From Streptomyces hydrogenans (GTDB taxonomy: Bacteria > Actinomycetota > Actinomycetes > Streptomycetales > Streptomycetaceae), in contig NZ_BNBS01000004.1 in assembly GCF_014656075.1 (NCBI RefSeq), forward strand, positions 94,639-158,638: a DNA stretch of 64,000 bases, given 5' to 3'. Shown here piece after piece: positions 51,501 to 58,385 of this stretch. The translations under genes were made by a program, and so were the position numbers. The notes beneath the pieces were generated by a model. It was not told where the DNA came from. It searched no databases and was given only the letters and a program-made list of their open reading frames with translations. How positions within the stretch are numbered: the stretch's first letter is position 1; every line of letters starts with the position of its first letter.

Positions 51501-52314
51501 CGGACGCACCGTCACCGAGTACGTCACGCCGGCGCCGTCCGGCCTCGGACGCTGGTATGAGCAGCACGCGGGCACCGGTGACGCCGCGGGCTACCGCGAG
51601 CAGAACGAGGAGGTGGCCTATGCCGCGGGCCGACGGTACGAGGGGGCGTGGTTCAAGCCGGTCCAGGCGCCACGGCTCGACGACTCCCACGCCGCGTACT
51701 CCACCGTGAGCGGCACCCTCCAGTGGAACGTCCCGATGTGGTCGGGCGGGAACAGCGGTCACGCGGGCTTCGGCGGCACGGGCACCCGGACCGTCCTTTA
51801 CCGCGCCGGCGACGGCGCGCAGGTCGCCGCGTTCAACGCCCAGTCCGGGCGGGCGTTCAGCCTGCCGACCGGCTCGTACCGGCTGACAGCGACCGGGCAG
51901 CGCACCAGCCCGGTCTGGCAGACGTCCACCCGGACCCGCACGACCTGGGCGTTCGACTTCGAGCGCCCCGCGCCCGGCAGCACCACCCGGACCGACGTGC
52001 CGCTGCTGAACGTCGACTACGACGTCGAAACCGACCTCCAGGGCCGCGCCCCGGCCGGACGGCCCCTAACCCTCACACTGCGGGCGGCCACGGCCCCCGC
52101 CGGCCACACCGCGCGCACCGCCACGCTCCAGGTCTCCTACGACGACGGAGCCACCTGGCAGCAGCCTGAGCTGACGGCAGCCGGCGCCGGCCGCTGGACG
52201 ACGGTCCTGCACCCGCCTCGTGACGGGCGGGCACTGTCCCTGCGCGTCACCGCCCAGGCGCCGGGCGGCCTCGGCGTCGAGCAGGAGGTGATCCGGGCCA
52301 TCGGGCTGCGGTGA
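48598..52314 (+). CDS. Large secreted S8 subtilisin-family protease
   Basis: A 1238-residue secreted serine protease. The signal peptide is about 1-32, and a pro-region (about 45-200) begins TSYDITLITGDLVHL. The S8 catalytic domain (about 225-505) has the triad Asp238 (VLDTGAD), His270 (GNGHGTHVAS) and Ser444 (SGTSMATP), with the oxyanion Asn in VVAAGNSYAPG. Downstream are beta-rich domains and a PA-like segment (about 800-900, KAVVVDRSDEVTL and AGAAMLISGNDAPG). Such giant subtilases are common in Streptomyces development and nutrition. ATG 48598 has no close ribosome site; GGAGGAGG lies about 25 bases upstream. TrmB/LuxR regulators flank it. Confidence 0.94.
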   Translation: MRSISRGRPLSAAVALTMALAGWAGVPAVSGASPADRGAVGATAATSYDITLITGDLVHLTDRTGGRDVVTVERAEGSSGAVQVQTYGDDTYVVPEEAMPLLAAGKLDPRLFEVTELAAMGYDDARSGTVPVITTAVPGARSARPPAPPAGATAVRTLASIRATALHADKRRARSFWDAIAPAGASDSAPRRLAAGIGKVWLDGRVEAALAESTAQIAAPGVWAKGYDGTGVKVAVLDTGADLDHPDLRGQVVEARSFVAGEGVDDGNGHGTHVASTVAGSGAASGGKEKGAAPGARLLVGKVLGDSGYGADSATIAGMEWAKAQGADIVSMSLGSSTGSDGEDPMSLALDALSADGGPLFVVAAGNSYAPGTVGAPGAARSALTVAAVDRDDRRAAFSSQGPLTGSYALKPDVAAPGVDILAAASQQVPGWTGGMYRTMSGTSMATPLVSGAAALVKQLHPDWDGARVKNALMSTSHAAPGLTPYEAGTGRVDVLAAVGTTVEATGSVAAAVHKWPNADARPTTRTVTYRNTGTEDVTLALAVDTTGRAATLAQQSVTVPAGGTAGATLTLDPSQVLAGTTLSGRVIATAPGSGRVVAHTGFALFKEREMYDYTIEVTGPDGEPATDTVVVNTPGSDTPMYVNVTGRTTLRLPPGDYTAWSFMDVPGDSPDSLGKALLLAPNGELDADHPKVTAVLDASSAHRAYAVPERESETTQTVVDFSRAHTDGPVTSGRNWNSAVLLPAAYDSVYLAPTDEVEEGSLDVLVHWRMREKALDAATGTGHHIDLTAQAGTVFHDGESTLRTVYAGKGTAADYAGVDARGKAVVVDRSDEVTLTERVRAATDAGAAMLISGNDAPGRLYERYDSTDEVTVASVTAGVGARLVTEAKSGKGTLHVRQKQFPDYTYDLLRSYGGHVPDNPSAYRPGNGDLARVDAAYFAAPGTLGQGSRFFVPTWGPAVGGGEREGYGRTVTEYVTPAPSGLGRWYEQHAGTGDAAGYREQNEEVAYAAGRRYEGAWFKPVQAPRLDDSHAAYSTVSGTLQWNVPMWSGGNSGHAGFGGTGTRTVLYRAGDGAQVAAFNAQSGRAFSLPTGSYRLTATGQRTSPVWQTSTRTRTTWAFDFERPAPGSTTRTDVPLLNVDYDVETDLQGRAPAGRPLTLTLRAATAPAGHTARTATLQVSYDDGATWQQPELTAAGAGRWTTVLHPPRDGRALSLRVTAQAPGGLGVEQEVIRAIGLR

Positions 52315-52322
52315 GCCTCACG

Positions 52323-52361
52323 GCGGTGGGCGGGCCGGGTACGACCGGGCCTGCTCACCGC
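52323..52361. terminator. Possible bidirectional hairpin between S8 protease and regulator
   Basis: GCGGTG (52323-52328) pairs with CACCGC (52356-52361), enclosing GGGCC/GGCCC-like pairing. It lies between convergent stops at 52314 and 52383. The stem is imperfect. Confidence 0.4.
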
Positions 52362-52382
52362 ACTCCCGGCCCCGCGGCTCGC

Positions 52383-53325
52383 TCACACCCAGTCGTACTG
52401 CCGGGCGTACCAGCCGAGCTGGAACCGCGTCGTCGCCCCGGCCCGCTGCGTCAGGGCCTGGAGCCGACGCTGCACGGTACGCACGGACAGCTTCAGCTGT
52501 CCCGCGATCGCCGTGTCCGTGAGTCCGGCAAGCAGCAACCGCAGGATGTGGGCGTCGACGGGGTCGATGCCGTCGTGCGGCCGCTGGTAGGGCCGGGCCC
52601 GCTCCCACACCTGCGCGAACAGGTCCCGGGCCAGCAGGGCCGGTCCGCCTCGCAGCACCATCGCGGGATCGACGGCCGCGCCCCGGCCGTGCAGCGGCAG
52701 CATCGCCACCTCGTCGTCGCAGAGGATCATCTTGCACGGCACCTCGTCGACGGTACGGACCTCGACGCCGTCGGCCAGGGACCGCACGACGTGCTCCGCA
52801 GCGCCCGGCTCGGTCAGGAAGCCCTGGTCGATGACGGCCCGCACGCGCACGTCACGGGCGAGCACCGTCACCTCCTCGCTGTCCTCCGGGGTGACCGCCT
52901 CCGGCTGCCCTGCGGAGAGGATGTCGAGCGAGCGGCGGGCGGACAGCTGAAGCTGACGGTAGCGCGTGGCGATCGCCTCCGTACCCTCGACGATCTCCAC
53001 GAGATCGCCCCGCCCCCGCTCCCCCGCCGCCGTCCGGTAGGTCTCCGCGAGCCGGGCCACCGCCAGCTCCGCATGCCGCAGCCGCTCCCTGCGGGCGGCG
53101 AGTTCGCCACCGAGCGCCATGGACGGAGGCGCGGCGGCGTACCGACCGTCGTCGGCGAGCGTCGCGAGCCCCCGCTCCACCAGCGCACGGAGCGCCTCCT
53201 CAGCCCGCCTCCGCGGCACTCCGGCCGCCTCGGCGATCTCCACCCCCCCGGGCTGAGGGCAGCCCGATCAACCCCAGGTAGACGGCGGACTCGTCCGCCG
53301 TGAATCCGAGATCCTCCAGCCCCAC
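52383..53325 (-). CDS. TrmB-like/LuxR-type regulator, frameshifted at a G7 tract
   Basis: A paralogue of the regulator at 47422. From GTG 53325 (GAGGAG 5 bases before) the frame reads MGLEDLGFTADESAVYLGLI, the TrmB N-terminus, up to LPSARGG. After a run of seven G (53249-53243) the conserved sequence continues in another frame as VEIAEAAGVPRRRAEEAL, through an effector domain to a LuxR HTH (DAHILRLLLAGLTDTAIAGQ). Removing one G joins both halves perfectly. As written, a product could begin only at GTG 53243 (286 residues), lacking the first helix of the winged HTH. Sequencing error, mutation and phase variation are all possible. Confidence 0.8.
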
Positions 53326-53781
53326 AGCCTCTCCTCACGTGGTGCCCGCACAGCGGCGCGCAGTCCGGTTCGTAGGTACCAGCCATATCACCGGTCGTCG
53401 CGGCGTCTTCCGGCGGCCACTGACCCGCGACCACACTGGGCCGAAGTGCCCTCATTGGCGTTCGCGCCGCCAGCAGGAGGAGCAACCGTCTCCGTACCCG
53501 GTGCCGCGAAGGCCAAGCGGTCAACGAACCGACCCCGCTCACGTACGTATCTATCGACGGCCGGCGAGCTTCGACCCACCCCTCCAGGGTCTCGGGATCA
53601 CCGCCACGGAGGCCGACACTATGGCCTGGTCCGCCGTCCGTCCCGCCGACATCGATGTACTCCGCTGCTACGCCCTCCACCGCTGAACAACGACCACCCA
53701 ATGTCGAATGACAGTTCCAAAAAGAACACTCACTCGTAACGGATAGTGCATTGTCAGTGACGTGGTGTATATCGATCAGCT
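53326..53781. other. Spacer ending in an A+T-rich leader
   Basis: No gene that I can support. The last 90 bases before the defence operon (about 53692-53781) are clearly A+T-richer than the surroundings and contain TTGTCA (53751-53756) and TATATC (53768-53773). These are too close together for one standard promoter, but the region probably holds the operon promoter. Confidence 0.5.
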
Positions 53782-55080
53782 ATGAGCATTACTCAGGAAG
53801 CCGCCAGGCCCGCTGACCGTGCGCACCCTCAGTCCGTCGGATCGGAGTCGCCGGACGGCTGTCCACCAGCGAATGAGGTAGCGGAGTCACGGGATGCCGC
53901 GCCCGGCAGGGGCCGGGATCCCCAGAGCGCAGCGGACGACTACATGACGGTGGAGTTGTTGTGTGCCGCCTTGGCGAGAATCCGGCTCGATCGGCAGCAG
54001 GCGGATGGCGGGCACTTCAGGGCTGCTGAATTGCCCGGTCCGTTGCCGCGCGCCTGGCGTGACGCACGGGGGCGGTTGTGGTGGAAGGCGCAGGCGCTGG
54101 GGTCGGACTGGCCGGGCAACGACCTCGAGCTGTTCGAGTGGTGCCGTCGCCCGCTGGGGTCCTGGCCCGTTCCGCTCTCCCTCGCCGGCGGTGATCTCGA
54201 AGCCATCCTGCTGGACGGGGATGAGTTGTCGGAGTTCGCCGAGCAGGCAGCCGATCTGGTCCGTCACGCCGACGTCGAGGCGGAGTTGGTTCAAAACCAG
54301 ACCTTCGCGGCACTGATGTCGTGCGCCCGGATGAATGGTGATGGCGAGGAGGCTGTCCAGCGAATCTACTGCCGACTGCGGCGCTTGCTGATCGATCGCC
54401 CCGTTCTCAGCGACCGCGACGTCCAGGCGTTGGCGCGAGAGCTGTCGAAGGCGGACGCCGACAGCGACTCGTACCTCGCGAAGTTCGTGCGCACTGCGTA
54501 CGTCCTCCATCCGGTCGAGAGCCCGGGGAAGGTCCGGCTGGGTCGCTGTCGCGAGTGTCGCAATCCGGTCGACGACGGGGCGAGCGGCTGCGGCACTCCG
54601 GGGTGCGGCGGAAGGCCCGAGCGGTTCGAGGTGGCCTGTCTGGGTGGGTACTGGACCCAGCACCGGGCGACCCGCCAGTTCTTCCACGACCCTGGACTGC
54701 TCGAAGGGCGGCTGTTGGACCGGCTCGCCGAGCTGCCGGCGGACCGGGTCCGGACTGAGCCGTGGCCGTGCCTGGACGCCTGGGACGCGGCGTTGATCTT
54801 CGAACCGGTGAACGCCGGCGGAGAAAGGGAATGCTGGGCGATCGACGCGAAGGACTGCGCGAGCCCCACTCTCCTCGCCCGGGGGTTCCGCAGCGATGCC
54901 CGCGTGCCGGCGCGTCGGCGCATCATCGTCGTCCCCATGCACCGCCTCCAGACGCCTGGCTACCTCGCGGATCTGGAGCGCGAGCTGCATGGCCGGGCCG
55001 CTGGAGTCGAGGTGCTTGATGAGAAGGCGTTCTTGCGGCACGCCGCCGTCCGCGCGAGCAGGGCGGGAGGTGCCCGATGA
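53782..55080 (+). CDS. pPIWI-RE system restriction-endonuclease-like protein
   Basis: A 432-residue protein, first gene of a pPIWI-RE three-gene operon. The first ~50 residues are low-complexity, followed by a helical region (about 54-250). A four-Cys zinc ribbon comes next (C256, C259, C270, C275; CRECRNPVDDGASGCGTPGC). The C-terminal PD-(D/E)xK-like nuclease domain (about 330-432) has Asp332/Asp335 (CLDAWDAALIF) and Asp355-x-Lys357 (CWAIDAKDC). In the family the nuclease is predicted to cut invading DNA selected by the PIWI and helicase partners. The ATG has no Shine-Dalgarno sequence; ATG 53944 is an alternative start. The stop overlaps the helicase start (ATGA). Confidence 0.85.
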   Translation: MSITQEAARPADRAHPQSVGSESPDGCPPANEVAESRDAAPGRGRDPQSAADDYMTVELLCAALARIRLDRQQADGGHFRAAELPGPLPRAWRDARGRLWWKAQALGSDWPGNDLELFEWCRRPLGSWPVPLSLAGGDLEAILLDGDELSEFAEQAADLVRHADVEAELVQNQTFAALMSCARMNGDGEEAVQRIYCRLRRLLIDRPVLSDRDVQALARELSKADADSDSYLAKFVRTAYVLHPVESPGKVRLGRCRECRNPVDDGASGCGTPGCGGRPERFEVACLGGYWTQHRATRQFFHDPGLLEGRLLDRLAELPADRVRTEPWPCLDAWDAALIFEPVNAGGERECWAIDAKDCASPTLLARGFRSDARVPARRRIIVVPMHRLQTPGYLADLERELHGRAAGVEVLDEKAFLRHAAVRASRAGGAR

Positions 55081-58000
55081 GGGACACCCGCTCCTGGAGC
55101 ACCTCGCTGGTGAAGGAGCTGGACGACGAGTGCGTCCGGCCGATGCTCGGCCAGCTCAAGCCGTGGGAACTCTGTGCCCTCGAGCTAGGGCTGTCGTTCC
55201 TGGTCGATCACATGCCGGGGCGGGGCATCGGCGCTCTGTGGCCGGTGCTCGCTGGATACATGCGGCTGGATCCGGCGTTCGACCCGCAGATCCGGACCTT
55301 GCGTGAGCTGATGGGCCCGGTTGCCAAGACCGGGACGATGCGAGAGAAGCTCGACCACTACGTGAAGCTCCCCGCCCAGGTACGGGGGTTCGAGCCAGGC
55401 GACATGGCGGGGCACAAGGCTGAACTGTCGACCGTGTTCACCCGGCGCCGCTCCCCATACGCCGCGGCACGCCACGACGTCTACCGGCAGAGGCTTCAGG
55501 AAGTCGCCCCTTACAAGGCGGGGAGCGACTATCGGCCGGCGCCGCCTGGTTCGACGTGCTCTTTCGAGCGAACTGATGGCAGCTGGGAAAAGATCCGTAT
55601 CCCTGAGACTTTTGTCCCCGCGCCGGCCCCGCCCGAGCTGCTGGCGACGGCCTTCCGAACACGGGAGCCGATTCCTCTCACCATGGAGGACTTTCAGCGG
55701 GCGGCGGCCGAGATGGACGAGCTCCTGATCGCTCACCCGGAGATCGAGAACCGGAACTTCGTCAAGCGGCTGGAGCAGATGGAGGCCCTGCTGGCCGACC
55801 ATGTGGGAGGGCGTCTCCTGGAGCGGCCACAGGAGATGGTCATCGACGGTCTGTGGCACGTGGTGGGCCTGATGAACAGCGGAAAATCCACGTTGCTGGA
55901 CATGATCGCCTACATCGTTGCCCAGCGCGGCGGCAAGGTGGGCTTCGTGCTCGCCTCCGGTAGCGACATGTACGCCAAGGTCAGTTTCCTGCAGGCGCTC
56001 CGTATCAACGCTGTCCCCATCTTCGGACGGACCCGGGAGGGAGTGCACAAGGACCGCTATTGGCGCTCGCTCCTCCACGACGGCGCTACCACCTTCCCGA
56101 CCGGTGTCGACGCCGCGGCGGCGTTCGCCGACGACCAGTGCTACGTGGAGGAGCTGCGCCTGACCAGCAGGAGCGACCGGGCTCCGCTCCCGAGGGAGGA
56201 GCGGCCGTGCAGGGGCAAGCTCTTTGTGGACGGCCAGCGCGGGCGCCGGGACTGCCCGATCCTTTCGCGATGCCCTGCCCACGCAGCGGCTCGCAATGTG
56301 GCGGAAGCCCAGGTGTGGGTGACCACCTCGGCCGGCCTGGCATCCACGAAGATGCCGCAGTCCCAGATCGAGGTCCGCGTCGCCGAAGCGGCCCAGCATC
56401 ACTTGGCCATTCTCCTGATGGACGAGGCCGACACCGTGCAGCAGCAGTTCGACGACCAGTTCCTGCTGCACGAGATTCTCTCCCAACCCGGCAGGGGCTG
56501 GAGCCACCGTGTGGGGGACCGGATCGGACAGCGCTTGGAGCACTCGTGGTTCCTCGACCTCCGGGACCCCGAGGTGACGGCAGGCGACAAGCACTTCCGC
56601 CGCCACGACCAGGCCTTGACGGAGCTCTACCGACTGATGATCGACCCGGGTGCCGACCACCTGAGCGCCCTCATCGCCGAGGGACCGTTCACCGGGTACA
56701 GCCTCCTGCGGCGCCTGGCCCGAAGCCTCCACGGCCTAGGCGAGCGCAACGACTTCGCCCGCAAGGCGGAACTCGAGGAAGCCGCCGACCGGTACTTCGA
56801 ACAGCACTTCGAGCCGCTGGTCACCGCCCCCTTCCAGGCGCCCGCAGAGAACTGGGCCGAGCTGATCGAGGCCATGACAGCGACCCACGACACGCTCATG
56901 TCCGCGCAGGAGGCCGCCGAGGCATGGATCGAGGCCCATCAGCCGGTACTCGACGGCATCACGGCCCGGGGCACGCCGGCGGAGCTCGCGCAGCTGTTGC
57001 AGGGCGGCCTGTGGGCCGCGCGCATCACCACATCGTTCTTCGAGGTCGCCCAGCGTCTGCCGGCCATCAGCCCGGCACAGATCGGAGACGGCGACGACTT
57101 CTGGAGCCGCCAGCCGCCCCGCGACCTGATGTCCTTCGTCCCAGAGCAGGCCGCGGGAAACCTGATGGCTCTCCAGTGGCAGCCTAACCCCGCCGGCGAC
57201 AGCGGGTCCTTCAGCATCCTGTGGCTGCGTGGTGTGGGCCGGTGGCTGCTGTATCACCTGCATGACCTCCTGGAGGCCGAAGGGATCCAGGGGCCCAACG
57301 TCGTCCTCGCCTCCGCCACCAGCTGGATGCCCGCCTCCCCCCGCTTCCACCTCGACGTCACCCCGAACCTGGTCCTGCGCGAACCCGAGAAGGCCAGGGC
57401 GGCGCTGCTGGAAAGCAGGATGTTCTTCCGGCCGCCGCGCTACCGCGACGGCCGCCCGGTCTTCACCTCGGGCACCGGAGGTGACCCCACCCTCCACGCG
57501 CACGCCCTGTGTACGTCCGCCGACTGGATCTGCAACCCCGCCCCCGGTGCGCGGGAGTCGCTGCTCCAACAGGCCCGCCAACGCCTGGCCGACGACCGCC
57601 AGCAGGTCTTGTTCACCGTGCAGAGCACCCGGGACGCCCAAACCGTCGCCGATTACATCAACCAGAAGACCCCGTACACGGCCCTCCATGTCATCCGAGA
57701 CGACGACCCACCTACCCGCCACAGCATCCCCCGGCGGCGCCTCGCCACTTTCGCCGCCTCCGGGGCCGACATCCTCGTGGCAGCCGAAGGCGCCGTTCAA
57801 CGCGGCCACAACATCCTCAACGCCCGCCGCGTCGCGGCCCTCGGCGCCGTGTTCTATCTGGCCCGGATCCACCCGCCCGCCGACGATGCCACCTTCCCGC
57901 TCTCGCTCCTCAGCCGCGAGGCGATGCGCCGCCTTCGAAATCCTCTCGACGTCACCCTTGACCACGCCGACCCGGTCGACCTCGCGCGCAAGCTCCGCGG

Positions 58001-58385
58001 CAGCGAGCGTCGCCGTTGGCAACGGCGGGTAGGCGAGCCCGTCCTGTTCACCCGACTCACCGACCCGATCGAGCACGCCGCGTTCGTCGGCAACTTTCTT
58101 GTTCCTCTCCACCAGACCCTCGGCCGTGGCATCCGCGGCAACGAGCCCGTGCTGGTCTACCTCTGCGACGCGGCCTTCGCCCCCCGCACCGCGAATCTCG
58201 ACGACTCCGCCCCGGACACCCCCCGTACCAGCGTGATCGTCGCCGCACAGCAGCTCCTACACGGCTGGCTCACGGACCCCGGCCCCACGGCCACGGTCGC
58301 CGAGCGGCTCGACCACGAACTCGCGAAGGCCTGTTGGGGCCTGGCTTCCCATCTTCTCGACAACATCGACTGGGGTCACCGCTGA
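55077..58385 (+). CDS. pPIWI-RE system DinG/XPD-like Fe-S superfamily 2 helicase
   Basis: A 1102-residue helicase. The N-terminal ~250 residues are specific to this system. The helicase core starts with Walker A GLMNSGKST (264-272). The arch/iron-sulfur region has four cysteines C355, C378, C393 and C399 (CPILSRCPAH), spaced like DinG/XPD. Walker B is MDEAD (Asp449-Glu450). Domain 2 has VVLASATSW and the motif VI segment QTLGRGIRG (Arg1017, Arg1020). It is expected to unwind DNA or R-loops 5' to 3' for PIWI-guided targeting; this is prediction from the family. It overlaps its neighbours by 4 bases upstream and 1 base downstream, so the three proteins are made together. Confidence 0.88.
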   Translation: MRDTRSWSTSLVKELDDECVRPMLGQLKPWELCALELGLSFLVDHMPGRGIGALWPVLAGYMRLDPAFDPQIRTLRELMGPVAKTGTMREKLDHYVKLPAQVRGFEPGDMAGHKAELSTVFTRRRSPYAAARHDVYRQRLQEVAPYKAGSDYRPAPPGSTCSFERTDGSWEKIRIPETFVPAPAPPELLATAFRTREPIPLTMEDFQRAAAEMDELLIAHPEIENRNFVKRLEQMEALLADHVGGRLLERPQEMVIDGLWHVVGLMNSGKSTLLDMIAYIVAQRGGKVGFVLASGSDMYAKVSFLQALRINAVPIFGRTREGVHKDRYWRSLLHDGATTFPTGVDAAAAFADDQCYVEELRLTSRSDRAPLPREERPCRGKLFVDGQRGRRDCPILSRCPAHAAARNVAEAQVWVTTSAGLASTKMPQSQIEVRVAEAAQHHLAILLMDEADTVQQQFDDQFLLHEILSQPGRGWSHRVGDRIGQRLEHSWFLDLRDPEVTAGDKHFRRHDQALTELYRLMIDPGADHLSALIAEGPFTGYSLLRRLARSLHGLGERNDFARKAELEEAADRYFEQHFEPLVTAPFQAPAENWAELIEAMTATHDTLMSAQEAAEAWIEAHQPVLDGITARGTPAELAQLLQGGLWAARITTSFFEVAQRLPAISPAQIGDGDDFWSRQPPRDLMSFVPEQAAGNLMALQWQPNPAGDSGSFSILWLRGVGRWLLYHLHDLLEAEGIQGPNVVLASATSWMPASPRFHLDVTPNLVLREPEKARAALLESRMFFRPPRYRDGRPVFTSGTGGDPTLHAHALCTSADWICNPAPGARESLLQQARQRLADDRQQVLFTVQSTRDAQTVADYINQKTPYTALHVIRDDDPPTRHSIPRRRLATFAASGADILVAAEGAVQRGHNILNARRVAALGAVFYLARIHPPADDATFPLSLLSREAMRRLRNPLDVTLDHADPVDLARKLRGSERRRWQRRVGEPVLFTRLTDPIEHAAFVGNFLVPLHQTLGRGIRGNEPVLVYLCDAAFAPRTANLDDSAPDTPRTSVIVAAQQLLHGWLTDPGPTATVAERLDHELAKACWGLASHLLDNIDWGHR

